A stretch of 64,000 bases of DNA from the NCBI RefSeq assembly GCF_036320655.1, contig NZ_CP143258.1:1736001-1800000 (forward strand). Direction: 5' to 3'. This DNA comes from Porphyromonas pogonae (lineage in GTDB: Bacteria; Bacteroidota; Bacteroidia; Bacteroidales; Porphyromonadaceae). The translations under genes were made by a program, and so were the position numbers. The notes beneath the pieces are model-generated. The model was not told the DNA's origin. It saw only the letters and a program-made list of their open reading frames with translations, and ran no database searches. This document shows, piece by piece, positions 46,452 through 56,282 of the stretch. Numbering within the stretch: position 1 is the stretch's first letter; every line of letters begins with the position of its first letter.

Positions 46452-47546
46452 ATGAACACATATTTACAACGTCTCTTTTGCCTTTTTGTATTATTGGAGG
46501 GATGTTTTACTCTTTCCAATGCACAGAGTTTTAATCCCGAAACAATATTTGATACTAAGGGTTTCAAAGAAGCGACAAGAGACATGGAGCACCGCATGGA
46601 CATATTGGAGAAAAAGATTGATGATGTTTTGTGGTTTCAACGTATGGGAGATATAGCTTTTGTGGATAAAGTACGTTTGACAAGCACCCCTAGATGGCGC
46701 CCTAAACATAAAGATGATAAGTTTTCGGGTAATAAACTGCAGTTTTATTCATACATATTTATCCCCAAAGGCATAGATATTTCCCAAAAGTATCCTCTCA
46801 TAGTATTGCCACATAGTGGTATTCATGCTGATTTTTCGACATATTATTATCATATAGTTCGAGAGTTTGTTTCTCAGGGTTATGTTATAGTCTCAGCAGA
46901 ATATAGAGGAAGTACCGGATATGGCAAAGACTATTATGAAAATATAGACTATGGTGGTCGTGAAAATGATGATGTTTTGGAAAGTCGTAATTATGTGTTG
47001 GAAAATTACAGTTTTGTCGATTCTACTCGTGTCGGAGTTGTGGGTTGGAGTCATGGCGGTATGATTGCCCTGATGCAGATTCTACAACACGGTGATAAAT
47101 ATGCATGCGCCTACGCCGGAGTTCCTGTAAGTGATTTGGAAAATAGATTGGCTTCTCATGATAAGGATTACACTAAGCTTTTTACTGCCAAGTATCATAT
47201 AGGTCAATCTATAGAAAATGACAGGCAAGAGTATCTTAGACGCGCTCCTATATATTATGCTCAAAAATTGGAGAAGCCTCTCTTGATATATACCAATACG
47301 AATGATAATGATGTATATGTAGAGGAAGTGAAATCAATGATAGATCGGCTCAAGAAAGCAGATAAGGATTTTAGCTATAAAATATTTGATGCAGCATCCG
47401 GTGGGCATGGATTCGATCGTATAGATTCTAAAGAAGCAACTGACATCAGATATACAGTACATAAGTTTTTGGAGAAATACCTCCATCCATCCAAACCATT
47501 CAAAGATGAAAAGGATATGCGCAAAGCTACCTATTGTTACAATTAA
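46452..47546 (+). CDS. Exported prolyl-oligopeptidase-family (S9) hydrolase
   Basis: A 364-residue alpha/beta hydrolase with a signal peptide (about 1-24, ending SNAQS). The nucleophile serine is in GWSHGGM, the aspartate follows TNTNDNDVYVEE, and the histidine is in SGGHGFDR. This matches the catalytic domain of S9 peptidases (prolyl oligopeptidase/dipeptidyl peptidase). The beta-propeller domain of full-length enzymes is missing, so access to larger substrates may differ. Likely a periplasmic peptidase or esterase. Confidence 0.85.
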   Translation: MNTYLQRLFCLFVLLEGCFTLSNAQSFNPETIFDTKGFKEATRDMEHRMDILEKKIDDVLWFQRMGDIAFVDKVRLTSTPRWRPKHKDDKFSGNKLQFYSYIFIPKGIDISQKYPLIVLPHSGIHADFSTYYYHIVREFVSQGYVIVSAEYRGSTGYGKDYYENIDYGGRENDDVLESRNYVLENYSFVDSTRVGVVGWSHGGMIALMQILQHGDKYACAYAGVPVSDLENRLASHDKDYTKLFTAKYHIGQSIENDRQEYLRRAPIYYAQKLEKPLLIYTNTNDNDVYVEEVKSMIDRLKKADKDFSYKIFDAASGGHGFDRIDSKEATDIRYTVHKFLEKYLHPSKPFKDEKDMRKATYCYN

Positions 47547-47677
47547 AAAAGGCCTGCTCAGCATTTAAAATCTGTTTTTGATTGGTTTCCAACAAGAAGA
47601 TTACGTTTATAATGAACAATATCATTGTATAATCTATTTCTTAGATAAACAATGTGCCAAATAAAAACATCTTAGAT

Positions 47678-48325
47678 ATGAAAGCTTGCATTATTGGAGC
47701 CACAGGAGCTACCGGCCGTGAATTGGTGAGCCAACTTCTTGCCGATAGCTCGTTTGATAGCATTACTTGTCTTGTTCGTCGCAACACATTGACAAAGCAT
47801 CCAAAACTAAAGGAAATTGTAATAGACTTTGATAAGCCGAATGAATGGGAAAAGTATTTGGCAGATATTGATGTGGCATTTTCATGTCTGGGCACTACCA
47901 TCAAAGATGCCGGATCTAAAGATAATCAATACCGTATTGATTATACTTACCAGTTCGCTTTTGCACAAGCAGCAAGTAAGTATCATGTCCCACGATATGT
48001 GTATATATCAAGTGCCAACGCCGATGCCCGAGCTAGACTCTTTTATCCTCGCATCAAAGGTGAGCTGGACAATAGCATTGCCAGTCTCCCAATCAAACAA
48101 ATCATTGTGGTGAGACCTAATTTGTTGGATCGCAAGGATACAGATAGATCAGGAGAAAAGATTGCTCTTTGGATTCTCAATATAATGAACAAGGTTGGGT
48201 TATTCAATAAATATCGTCCTATCAAAACAGCCCAAGTAGCCCATGCTATGATATCTCTTTCAAAGGAATCTTATTTGCCACATCATCCTTTTATCGTTAA
48301 AGGTAATGAGCTGTATGCTTATTGA
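47678..48325 (+). CDS. NAD(P)-binding atypical SDR protein
   Basis: A 215-residue Rossmann-fold protein with the dinucleotide motif GATGATGREL at the N terminus. CLGTTIKDAGSKD and YVYISSANADARARLFYPRIKGELD match the atypical SDR group that includes human HTATIP2-like and bacterial YwnB-like proteins. Function unknown. An alternative start at 47654 adds eight residues; Met 47678 gives the usual MKxxIIGATGATG beginning. Confidence 0.85.
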   Translation: MKACIIGATGATGRELVSQLLADSSFDSITCLVRRNTLTKHPKLKEIVIDFDKPNEWEKYLADIDVAFSCLGTTIKDAGSKDNQYRIDYTYQFAFAQAASKYHVPRYVYISSANADARARLFYPRIKGELDNSIASLPIKQIIVVRPNLLDRKDTDRSGEKIALWILNIMNKVGLFNKYRPIKTAQVAHAMISLSKESYLPHHPFIVKGNELYAY

Positions 48326-48355
48326 ACGCAAGTATTAGATACAACATTTAATAAT

Positions 48356-48411
48356 AACCGTCTCCAGTCTATCCTTTCTATATAAGGATAGCTGCATAGA
48401 GACGGTTTTTT
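48356..48411 (+). terminator. Terminator between the atypical SDR gene and ribB
   Basis: AACCGTCTC and GAGACGGTT arms with an inner helix (TATCCTT/AAGGATA) and a TTTTTTGT tail. Confidence 0.85.
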
Positions 48412-48433
48412 GTGCTTAGTAATATTATCAGAC

Positions 48434-49078
48434 CTACTGGCTATTGTCTTTCCGATAGCAATATATATCTTCAATTGTAAGAACAGGCATTTCATGTTTT
48501 AGGCCGAAATCAATGATTTCAGGTAAGCGAGCCATGGTCCCATCTTCATTGGTAAGCTCGCATAATACTGCAGAGTCTCCCAGTCCTGCCAATGCTACAA
48601 TGTCAATACTTCCTTCCGTATGTCCGCGACGTGAAAAAACTCCGTCTTCTTGCGCTTTTAGGGGAAATACATGCCCCGGGTGCACTAGATCTTCAGCTTT
48701 AGCAGCCTTGTTTGCTGCAGCTTTGATGGTACGTACTCTGTCGGCTGCTGATACTCCGGTAGAAACCCCTTCACGTGCTTCTATCGAGATGGTAAAAGCT
48801 GTTTTATTTTTACAAGTGTTGTCCGTCACCATAGGTGGTAAGTTGAGTTCATCGCATTTGTAAGGTTTCAGGCAAAGGCATACAATACCACTACATTCCC
48901 TGATCATTAGTGCCATGTTTTTTTCTGTAAGGTTAGTGGTGGGAAAAATGATATCCCCTTCGTTTTCGCGGTCTTCATCGTCGACCAATAAGATTCCTTT
49001 TCCTTCTCGAAGTGCATTTATTGCCGATTGAATACGTGCATTGTAATCAGTTCCGAAAAGATTAATCGATTTTGTCAT
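48434..49078 (-). CDS. ribB: 3,4-dihydroxy-2-butanone 4-phosphate synthase
   Basis: A 214-residue riboflavin-pathway enzyme that converts ribulose 5-phosphate to the four-carbon precursor of riboflavin plus formate. Motifs: [14 protein letters not shown] (metal-binding acids), [17 protein letters not shown] and [11 protein letters not shown]. Only the RibB domain is present, without a fused RibA GTP cyclohydrolase II. The reading frame goes to 49144, but Met 49078 (MTKSINLFG) is the usual start and lies after the FMN riboswitch and its candidate terminator. Confidence 0.93.
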   Translation of the reverse strand: MTKSINLFGTDYNARIQSAINALREGKGILLVDDEDRENEGDIIFPTTNLTEKNMALMIRECSGIVCLCLKPYKCDELNLPPMVTDNTCKNKTAFTISIEAREGVSTGVSAADRVRTIKAAANKAAKAEDLVHPGHVFPLKAQEDGVFSRRGHTEGSIDIVALAGLGDSAVLCELTNEDGTMARLPEIIDFGLKHEMPVLTIEDIYCYRKDNSQ

Positions 49079-49104
49079 TGTCTCGTGGTTTTTATCCGTT
49101 AAGT

Positions 49105-49125
49105 AAAAAATCATTCGTGATGATT
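49105..49125 (-). terminator. Candidate riboswitch-controlled terminator before ribB
   Basis: On the minus strand AATCAT pairs with ATGATT around a 5-nt loop and is followed by TTTTTT. It lies between the FMN aptamer and the ribB start. The stem is short, so its role is tentative. Confidence 0.4.
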
Positions 49126-49194
49126 CCGAGATGTGACGGAGCAAGGGTGCGTTTGAGGAAAGTGTCCTTTACATGGTATATTAGGGCACAGTGA

Positions 49195-49333
49195 TCTAAG
49201 CAGACTCATATTCCATCCGGACTTTACCGTCGGTTATGGAGTTTCACCATATCAGTCTTTTTCTTTAAAAAAAGAGTTGTGGACTATTACCACCGGTAGG
49301 GAATTACACCCAACCTCTAAGAATCTGAGTGCG
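49195..49333 (-). ncRNA. FMN riboswitch (RFN element)
   Basis: Minus-strand RNA with the conserved RFN blocks in order: GGGTGTAATTCCC, ACCGGTGGT, AGTCCAC, GGTGAAACTCCAT, ACCGACGGTAAAGTCCGGATGG, and a closing GAGTCTGC region. It precedes ribB by about 117 nt. Family knowledge: binding of FMN lowers expression of riboflavin genes. Confidence 0.93.
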
Positions 49334-49450
49334 AATTTACAGATAAAAATTGATAAAAAACAATCTAATTAATGTATTTTTTATAAGTCCAATTAGTTCC
49401 TTCGTATTTATCGAAATCTTATACTCTATATTGTCGCAGAAGAAGAGGAT

Positions 49451-50227
49451 TTACTTTATTTTACCCATTATTTTATCAAATCTATTATCCAGACATATGC
49501 TGATGTCTGTTGTAATAAACTTGCCGTTGTAAAATAAGCTGAAAATAGTCGCGGGGATAGGGGCTCCTTGTGCTTCTTCTCTGGTTTGCAAGTGGTTTAT
49601 CTCCAATTGCAAACCTCTTTTTTCTGCAGTAAATGGTAATTCTCCCTGTACATAATATTGGGCATAAGGGCATCTGTCGGAATAGTAAGCAACTAATCCT
49701 TTTTGAGTTTCACCTGGCTCTATTCCCTTTAGATGAGGTTTGAAGGAGGGTGAAGGTGCTTGAGATTGACATTTCAATACCAAAAGACAAAAGCCGGAAG
49801 GTAGTTGTTCCACAATTTCGAATCCATGTTTTATAAGCCATTTAGTGTTGCTCATAAAATGGAATTTATTTACTCCCGCTACTGTAACCAGGCCGTATTT
49901 CCTCTTTTTTACAGCATCATCTAGTGCTTGTTTGAGTAGTTTTTTACCATAACCGTTTCCTTTATATTTGCCTGAAACCCAAAAACAGTTTATCATAATA
50001 TAATTGGGGGCATCTATAGGAGTCCAGGCCTTTTCGGCAGGGCCATATTCGATGAATACCTTGGCTCGCTCATCAAGACGTACAAAAGTATACTCATTTT
50101 CAAATTCACGCTTGAGCCATTCTTTTTTTAAAGAATAGCCTTCTGCGCATTTCTTATCCGAAAAAGCGCAACAAATATGTTCCTCATCTATATTTTCTCG
50201 TGAAAGTGAGATAAACTTTTCTTCCAT
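49451..50227 (-). CDS. GNAT acetyltransferase with YoaP-like domain
   Basis: A 258-residue protein. The N-terminal half is a GNAT fold with an acetyl-CoA loop (KGNGYGKKLLKQA). The C-terminal half (about 165-258) resembles the YoaP-like thioredoxin-fold domain (VAYYSDRCPYAQYYV). Such proteins occur in Bacteroidetes and Firmicutes; the acceptor is unknown. It follows rlmI on the same strand after 19 bases and is probably co-transcribed. Confidence 0.82.
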   Translation of the reverse strand: MEEKFISLSRENIDEEHICCAFSDKKCAEGYSLKKEWLKREFENEYTFVRLDERAKVFIEYGPAEKAWTPIDAPNYIMINCFWVSGKYKGNGYGKKLLKQALDDAVKKRKYGLVTVAGVNKFHFMSNTKWLIKHGFEIVEQLPSGFCLLVLKCQSQAPSPSFKPHLKGIEPGETQKGLVAYYSDRCPYAQYYVQGELPFTAEKRGLQLEINHLQTREEAQGAPIPATIFSLFYNGKFITTDISICLDNRFDKIMGKIK

Positions 50228-50246
50228 TTTGGTATATCAGTTCATA

Positions 50247-51494
50247 TTATTCGACTTGCAATACGAGTCCTTTTAGATATTCACCTTCAGGGTGATAGAT
50301 ATTGATGGGGTGATCTGCCGGTTGAATAAGTTGATGTAAGATGCGTACATGGCGTCCTGAAGCTGCCGCAGCAGAAAACACCGCCAGCCTAAACTCTTCC
50401 TTAGAAACGGCTTGTGAGCAGCTAAAGGTGAATAAAATACCACCCGGGGCAATCTTTTTAAATGCAATAGTATTGATCTTGCGGTATCCAATCAGCGCAT
50501 TTCTGAGTACTTTGCGATGTTTCGCAAATGCAGGAGGATCCAAAACGATCAGATCATAAGAATTTTGCTCCATCTGCTCCAAAAATTCAAAAGCATCTGC
50601 TGTAATGGCTCTATGACGCTCGTCATCCTGAGCAAAGTTTAGTGATACGTTCTCTTTGGTGAGATGCATTGCCTTGGCAGAACTGTCTACAGAGTCTACT
50701 TGTATAGCACCCCCTCTTAGTGCGTATAGTGAAAATCCCCCCGTATAGCAAAACATATTAAGGACCTTGCGCCCTGAAGCGTAAAACTCAAGTAGTGAAC
50801 GATTGTCTCTTTGGTCAATAAAAAAGCCAGTCTTTTGACCTTTGATCCAATCAGGGTAAAATTTAATTCCGTTTTCTTCTACCGGTACAGCCTCCGTATG
50901 ACCTATAAGGAAACCATCATGTACATCCAGATTAGCTTTGAAGGGAAGCGTGCCCTCTGATTTATAATACACCGCTTTGAGGCTACCTTGTGATACTTTC
51001 ATCAAAGCTTCAGCGATGTCCATGCGTACATGGTGCATGCCCGCACTATGAGCTTGCATGACTGCCGTGTCTCCATAGACATCTATAATAAGTCCTGGTA
51101 ATCTGTCTCCTTCGCCATGGACCAAACGAAATACATTATTGGGTGTAGAAGGCATATGGGCTGTAGAAATGTAGTCTTCTTTGCCATTATTCTCACTGTA
51201 GCGCATCAGCTTACACGATTTCCTCAGCTCCCATGCTTTAGAAAGTCTTTTCTGCCAAAAGATGCTGTCTATTTCTTCTCCCGTGTCGAACGTGAGTATT
51301 CTTACCGCTATGCTCCCCCCTGCATAGTGACCTATAGCCAAAGGCGCGCGTTTGTGGTTGAAAACTTTTACGATATCGCCTTCATTAGCTTCACCTTCGA
51401 TATGTGCTATCGCTCCCGAGAATATCCAAGGATGAAAACGCTTGATGGATTCCTCTTTATTCGGCAAGAGGATTATACTGGTAATATTATTCAT
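50247..51494 (-). CDS. rlmI: 23S rRNA (cytosine-5)-methyltransferase RlmI-like
   Basis: A 415-residue SAM-dependent enzyme. An N-terminal PUA domain (about 1-75, RFHPWIFSGAI) is followed by the EEHEE linker and a Rossmann methyltransferase: GQKTGFFIDQRDNR, NMFCYTGGFSLYA, VDSSAKAM, and DPPAFAK. RlmI methylates C1962 of 23S rRNA. The frame begins at 51512, inside the upstream gene; Met 51494 sits four bases after that gene's stop and is preferred. Confidence 0.9.
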   Translation of the reverse strand: MNNITSIILLPNKEESIKRFHPWIFSGAIAHIEGEANEGDIVKVFNHKRAPLAIGHYAGGSIAVRILTFDTGEEIDSIFWQKRLSKAWELRKSCKLMRYSENNGKEDYISTAHMPSTPNNVFRLVHGEGDRLPGLIIDVYGDTAVMQAHSAGMHHVRMDIAEALMKVSQGSLKAVYYKSEGTLPFKANLDVHDGFLIGHTEAVPVEENGIKFYPDWIKGQKTGFFIDQRDNRSLLEFYASGRKVLNMFCYTGGFSLYALRGGAIQVDSVDSSAKAMHLTKENVSLNFAQDDERHRAITADAFEFLEQMEQNSYDLIVLDPPAFAKHRKVLRNALIGYRKINTIAFKKIAPGGILFTFSCSQAVSKEEFRLAVFSAAAASGRHVRILHQLIQPADHPINIYHPEGEYLKGLVLQVE

Positions 51495-51498
51495 AGGG

Positions 51499-52134
51499 TT
51501 ATAATAAAGCAAATTGAACAGGAGAAGGTGCCGGTAATAACATTAGTTCTTTGAAAATCCTCAAACAAGCCCAAGCATCTAATGCTGCATATAATTGTTG
51601 TGAAGTTGTGAGTTCAGCTGCTTCCCAATTACTCAATCGCTGAGACTTGCTGATGCGCTCACCGAAGATAATTGCGTATATTTTTTGTAAGCTTGCATCC
51701 TTGATACCGTACGCAGGACACAATCTTTGCAACTCAACAAACCCTCCCGGCTCAAAAACTCTTTTACGTCTCAGGGCAGTAAAATCATCTTTGATACTGA
51801 GTCCTATTTTGAGGATATGATGGTTTTCCAAAAGTCTGATGAGACTATCGGGGATACCTGTAATATTAAGTCTGAACAAGTAGCAGTCAGTCATATCGCA
51901 TAGTTGCAATAAGCTTACTTCTGTACGACACCCTTTTTGAAAGCAGGGTTTTGTCTCCGAATCAAAACCGATAATTGATGATTTTTCCAGTTTCTTTACT
52001 GCTTCTTCAGCTTTATCTATGGTATCTATAACATGGATGGCTCCATTGTATGCAGCCTTTTCCATCCCCGCTATATTCTCTTTATCAATGGCTTCAGGGT
52101 AGGGGTATTCGTGAGTATGTTTAGTAGTCTTCAT
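51499..52134 (-). CDS. DEDDy 3'-5' exonuclease
   Basis: A 211-residue exonuclease-domain protein of the DnaQ/RNase D superfamily. Catalytic acids: IGFDSET (Exo I), GLSIKDDF (Exo II), and LYAALDAWA with its Tyr (Exo III, Y form). The short family (without HRDC domains) is common in Bacteroidetes. Probably trims RNA or DNA; substrate unknown. The start at Met 52134 overlaps the DUF5063 gene by 14 bases; the frame extends to 52185. Confidence 0.88.
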   Translation of the reverse strand: MKTTKHTHEYPYPEAIDKENIAGMEKAAYNGAIHVIDTIDKAEEAVKKLEKSSIIGFDSETKPCFQKGCRTEVSLLQLCDMTDCYLFRLNITGIPDSLIRLLENHHILKIGLSIKDDFTALRRKRVFEPGGFVELQRLCPAYGIKDASLQKIYAIIFGERISKSQRLSNWEAAELTTSQQLYAALDAWACLRIFKELMLLPAPSPVQFALL

Positions 52135-52684
52135 TGAGTTCTGTGTTATCTGTATCACCAACCAGTATTTGGTATTTGATTTCATGTAGGGTGGTTAGAG
52201 CTGAGAGTAAGTTGCGTCCCCAGTATTCGCCAAAGTAAAACAAGCATTTCCCTATAGCTGTGGGCAGGGCATACTCATTCTCTTCTTTGAGGATACCCAA
52301 CAGATTTCCTACCTGCTGGTATACATCGGCCAGAAATTCTGACACTGATACTGCTATGGGTGTATCGCTATATTGCATATCTTCATGATGTGTGGTAAGA
52401 TAGGAATCATGCTCTTCAAGCAAGATTGATACATCGTTTTTGATTTTTTCGTATGCCACTTCATTGATATATTCATCTACACGGTCTTCTTCCGGATTAT
52501 ATAGGTATGGAGGCAACGCCAGAGTTTTTAGATAAAGAGTCGGTAAGATTTTCAACATCTTTTCCGTAAATTCGCTCAACTCTAACTCTGAAGCATGTTC
52601 TAATTTATTTGCAAACTCAACGCCTGCAGCGGCAAACTCAATAATCTCTTGAGTGTACACCGAGTTTTGTGAATGGTCTGACAT
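52121..52684 (-). CDS. DUF5063 protein
   Basis: A 187-residue, acidic, mostly helical protein of the Bacteroidetes DUF5063 family. Function unknown. Its gene is regularly found next to the DEDDy exonuclease, as here (14-base overlap). The longest frame begins at 52699, but a TAACTTTG -7 element at 52704-52697 covers that codon. I therefore start at Met 52684 (MSDHSQNS); Met 52690 is also possible. Confidence 0.8.
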   Translation of the reverse strand: MSDHSQNSVYTQEIIEFAAAGVEFANKLEHASELELSEFTEKMLKILPTLYLKTLALPPYLYNPEEDRVDEYINEVAYEKIKNDVSILLEEHDSYLTTHHEDMQYSDTPIAVSVSEFLADVYQQVGNLLGILKEENEYALPTAIGKCLFYFGEYWGRNLLSALTTLHEIKYQILVGDTDNTELNEDY

Positions 52685-52696
52685 ATTCATAGTGTA

Positions 52697-52704
52697 CAAA
52701 GTTA
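52697..52704 (-). promoter_or_regulatory. -7 element for the DUF5063 operon
   Basis: TAACTTTG on the minus strand. It decides against the longest start. A plus-strand TATTTTTG at 52715-52722 may serve ftsK. Confidence 0.5.
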
Positions 52705-52749
52705 CAATCTTTATTATTTTTGTATGGTATTATCTCATAAAGAATCATA

Positions 52750-55293
52750 ATGGCAAAACAACAAAATGGCTCTTCTTCAAGGAAAAACATCCGAAGACCG
52801 TCATCTACGCAACGTAAAATTAAGAAAGAAACGAAATCATACAGAAGATTTTTGAGTTTTTCGCTCAAAGAAACATTCAATCGAGATCGGGTTGGATTTA
52901 TCTTCGGGCTTCTATTTTTCTTTATCGCCCTTTACAGTAGTGTCGCCGTAGCATCATTCCTATTTACCGGAGGCGATGACCAAAGCATAGTAAGGGGGAC
53001 ACCTATGTCTGAAATTCTTTTGGGGCATATCCGTGTACGTAATCTTTGTGGTCCTCAAGGAGCCTATTGGAGTGAGTTTTTGTTCAATGGACTTTTTGGC
53101 TTGGGTGTCGTGTTTGTCATGATATTCTTTTTTTCCATCGGTCTCAAATTAATGGGAGTCATGAAGCGTGTGTCATTTGTAAAGCGTTTTGTGTTTTGCG
53201 GAGCGGCCACATTGTGGCTATCTGTCTTTGCGGGGTGGTTAGAGTCGCTCCTTGGCAACGATACCTATTTATTATGGGGTGGTACACATGGTTACCAGTG
53301 GGCTATTTGGTTACAGAGAAGTATCGGTCAGGTAGGTATTGTATTATTGATGTTGCTTTCCGGTATGATCATCTCTGTCTATACCAGCTCCAGATCCATC
53401 AATTATGTAAGGAGTCTTTTCGCCTTTTCTTGGACATCTCATATAAAGTTCAAGCCTCGCAAAGGTAAAGATAGCAATGATGAAGATGATAATGATGGAA
53501 CAGAGAAGGATGAGGAAATTCAGTCAGGACAAAATAACTATCTGTCTGATGATGATCTGTCTGAATCCATATTCAAGGTTGAACAGGAACTTCAGAGCTC
53601 TAAGCCCAATGAACATAAATTTTCTCAAATAAAAAATGTTGTTCCGCACGCTACTACCCTAAACAGTGTCGGGCACTCATCGGTTGTAAATAATCAAGTT
53701 GTGGAGAAAAGGGAAAAAGGCGAAATGATTGTAGAACACGCCCCCAAAGACGATCTTATAGATGAACGGGAATCAAGATCATCTTCCATAGCTCCAGGGA
53801 TGGATCTGGTACATTACAAAAAACCGTCTTTGGATCTTCTCAATAACTACGAGCACGGGTCCAATGAACAGGACTCCTCAGAGATCGAGGCCAATAAGCA
53901 AAAGATCATATCTACGTTGGATAGCTTCAAGATGCGTGTAACGCCCTATAAAGCTACTATAGGCCCTACCGTAACTCTTTATGAAGTGGTACCCGATGCG
54001 GGGATCAAGATATCTCGTATACGTGCCATGGAGGATGACATTGCTATGAGTCTCAAAAGCGAAGGTGTACGTATCATAGCGCCAATGCCGGGTAAGGGTA
54101 CTATAGGTATAGAAGTGCCTAACTCTACGCCTCAGATTGTATCGATGAAGACAGTCCTGGCTTCGAAAAAGTTCGATGAGATGAAAGATAAAATGGAATT
54201 GCCTGTTGCCATAGGTAAGACCATAACCAATGAGCCATTTATTTTCGATTTGACAAAGATGCCCCATTTGCTTATTGCCGGTGCTACAGGTCAAGGTAAG
54301 AGTGTGGGGCTCAATGCTATGATCACCTCTCTTTTGTATAGCAAAAGGCCGGAAGAGCTTAAATTTGTCATGGTGGATCCTAAGATGCTGGAGTTTTCCG
54401 TGTATGAGGAATTGGAAAATCATTACCTTGCCAAACTGCCTGATGAGGATGATGCTATTATTACCGATATGACCAAGGTAGTTCCTACACTCAATTCATT
54501 GTGTATTGAGATGGACAATCGATACCGCAAGCTTACTTCTGCTCGTGTAAGGAATATAAAAGAGTACAATGATCAGGTAAAAAATGGGAAACTAAGTCGC
54601 ATCGACGGGCACGAATTCCTTCCTTATATTGTGCTTATTGTGGACGAATTTGCAGACCTTATCATGACATCGGGTAAGGAAGTGGAAACACCTATTACTC
54701 GTATTGCTCAAAAAGCTCGTGCTGCAGGTATACACATGGTGATAGCAACTCAAAGACCTTCTACTGATATCATTACCGGTATTATCAAAGCCAATTTTCC
54801 TGCACGTATAGCTTTCAAGGTATTTTCAATGATAGACTCCAGAACTATTCTGGACGCTCCGGGAGCCAACCAACTCATAGGACGCGGTGATATGTTGTTT
54901 TATCAGGGGAAAGACATGATACGTCTCCAATGTGCCTTTATGGATACTCCGGAGAGCGAGGCAGTGGTATCTCATATCAAGCATCAGGAGAGCTTTGGCA
55001 AAGCCTATGATCTGCCTGAATATGTGCCTGAAGGGGATGACTCCGTCAAGACATTTAATCCTAATGAAAAGGATGCTTTGTTTGAAGACGTGGCTCGGAT
55101 GGTTGTAAATTCGCAAATAGGATCTACCTCCAATATTCAACGGAAGTTTAATATCGGTTACAATCGTGCCGGCCGATTGATGGACCAGCTTGAAGCAGCA
55201 GGTATAGTTTCTCCCCAAGATGGAAGCAAGCCCCGAGATGTCCTCATCAAGGATGAAATGTCTCTGGATCATCTATTCAATATGCTGCACTAA
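52750..55293 (+). CDS. ftsK: DNA translocase FtsK
   Basis: An 847-residue membrane-anchored DNA pump for chromosome segregation at division. Four hydrophobic segments lie in about 38-215, then an acidic, low-complexity linker (about 235-375), then the motor with Walker A GATGQGKS near 515, Walker B VLIVDEFADL near 630, and the ATQRPSTDIITG motif. The C-terminal winged-helix gamma domain (about 780-847) reads DNA orientation signals. Length is normal. A LolA-like gene follows after 51 bases. Confidence 0.96.
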   Translation: MAKQQNGSSSRKNIRRPSSTQRKIKKETKSYRRFLSFSLKETFNRDRVGFIFGLLFFFIALYSSVAVASFLFTGGDDQSIVRGTPMSEILLGHIRVRNLCGPQGAYWSEFLFNGLFGLGVVFVMIFFFSIGLKLMGVMKRVSFVKRFVFCGAATLWLSVFAGWLESLLGNDTYLLWGGTHGYQWAIWLQRSIGQVGIVLLMLLSGMIISVYTSSRSINYVRSLFAFSWTSHIKFKPRKGKDSNDEDDNDGTEKDEEIQSGQNNYLSDDDLSESIFKVEQELQSSKPNEHKFSQIKNVVPHATTLNSVGHSSVVNNQVVEKREKGEMIVEHAPKDDLIDERESRSSSIAPGMDLVHYKKPSLDLLNNYEHGSNEQDSSEIEANKQKIISTLDSFKMRVTPYKATIGPTVTLYEVVPDAGIKISRIRAMEDDIAMSLKSEGVRIIAPMPGKGTIGIEVPNSTPQIVSMKTVLASKKFDEMKDKMELPVAIGKTITNEPFIFDLTKMPHLLIAGATGQGKSVGLNAMITSLLYSKRPEELKFVMVDPKMLEFSVYEELENHYLAKLPDEDDAIITDMTKVVPTLNSLCIEMDNRYRKLTSARVRNIKEYNDQVKNGKLSRIDGHEFLPYIVLIVDEFADLIMTSGKEVETPITRIAQKARAAGIHMVIATQRPSTDIITGIIKANFPARIAFKVFSMIDSRTILDAPGANQLIGRGDMLFYQGKDMIRLQCAFMDTPESEAVVSHIKHQESFGKAYDLPEYVPEGDDSVKTFNPNEKDALFEDVARMVVNSQIGSTSNIQRKFNIGYNRAGRLMDQLEAAGIVSPQDGSKPRDVLIKDEMSLDHLFNMLH

Positions 55294-55344
55294 ACTTATG
55301 TACCAATTCGTTTTCTAATGAAAAAACAATAAAACATTTTAAGG

Positions 55345-55977
55345 ATGAAAAAAATCAGAATCGCTATTGCGGTAACGCTCTTTACTTTCGTAGCGACTTT
55401 CAATTCTTTTGCTCAAAATCCGGCAAGTATTTTGAGTAAGGCACAGAACGCTCTACTTGCGCAAGGTGGCGCTCAAGTGAATTTTACTTCCAAGATCAAT
55501 ACTCCCGGTCGTAGTACAATAGAAGTAGTAAATGGTACTCTTCACATCCAAGGAGAGAACTTCCGTCTTGAATATGGTGATATTGTTGCCGCTTACTCAG
55601 GAAGACTGCTTTCTTATTATGATAGTACTGAGAATACGCTCACTATGTCTACTCCTTCACAAGATGAGCTTTTGCAGATCAATCCTCTAATTTTCCTCGC
55701 TTCTCAGGGGAAAGGATATAAGGTAGTAGAAAACGGGCAGTTCAAGGGTGGATATTCGTTACGGTTTATTCCTATCAAAAAAACGGGTGTTAAGTTTTTT
55801 ACAGCTCAGTTTTATTCAAACAGTTCATTACCCGGTAGTGTAAATATAGAGACCACAGACGGCTCTAAAATAGACATTAAGCTCAGAGATGTTATGCCCG
55901 GCCGTAAATACGCCGATAGTGTTTTTAGACTCAATAGAAGCAATTACCCCAAAGTAGAAGTCATAGACCTACGATAA
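55345..55977 (+). CDS. LolA-like outer-membrane lipoprotein carrier
   Basis: A 210-residue periplasmic protein with a signal peptide (about 1-23, ending SFAQ). It has the LolA-like fold: NFTSKINTPGRSTIEVVNGTLHIQGENFRLEYGD, then DSTENTLTMSTPSQDELLQINPLIFL. LolA ferries lipoproteins from the inner to the outer membrane. The position after ftsK is the usual one in Bacteroidetes, and in E. coli too. A terminator follows 33 bases after the stop. Confidence 0.88.
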   Translation: MKKIRIAIAVTLFTFVATFNSFAQNPASILSKAQNALLAQGGAQVNFTSKINTPGRSTIEVVNGTLHIQGENFRLEYGDIVAAYSGRLLSYYDSTENTLTMSTPSQDELLQINPLIFLASQGKGYKVVENGQFKGGYSLRFIPIKKTGVKFFTAQFYSNSSLPGSVNIETTDGSKIDIKLRDVMPGRKYADSVFRLNRSNYPKVEVIDLR

Positions 55978-56010
55978 TAACCAACAGTTTTACAAAACGT
56001 AGATAATATA

Positions 56011-56060
56011 AGAAGAATATCCGCAGTAGTACATCGGTATTACTGCGGATTCTTCTTTTA
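56011..56060 (+). terminator. Terminator of ftsK-lolA
   Basis: AGAAGAATATCCGCAGTA and TACTGCGGATTCTTCT arms form a long stem with one bulge, followed by TTTTA. Confidence 0.85.
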
Positions 56061-56086
56061 GAGCCTTTCTCTCGAAAAGATTTTTT

Positions 56087-56282
56087 GAGACTGTGGAGAC
56101 TGTTGCAAAAGTCAACAGTCTTGTGGATTTTGGAGGCAAAGCCGACAAAAGACACTTTGACCGGGCAGAGAGGGTAAAGTGCAAGGCGCTAAGAGTGATT
56201 GCACAGGGAGTTTACTTCCGGTAAATGACCAAGCGCGAATCTCGCAAGCAACGAAGCAATTTGCCTGCTATGCAACGGTCTC
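56087..56282 (+). mobile_element. 187-bp MITE, copy 4, with a 9-bp tip duplication
   Basis: The left tip is repeated: GAGACTGTG precedes the normal GAGACTGTTGCA at 56096. The 5-bp target duplication TTTTT (56082-56086 and 56283-56287) fits only if the extra nine bases belong to the element, giving 196 bp. Confidence 0.88.
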
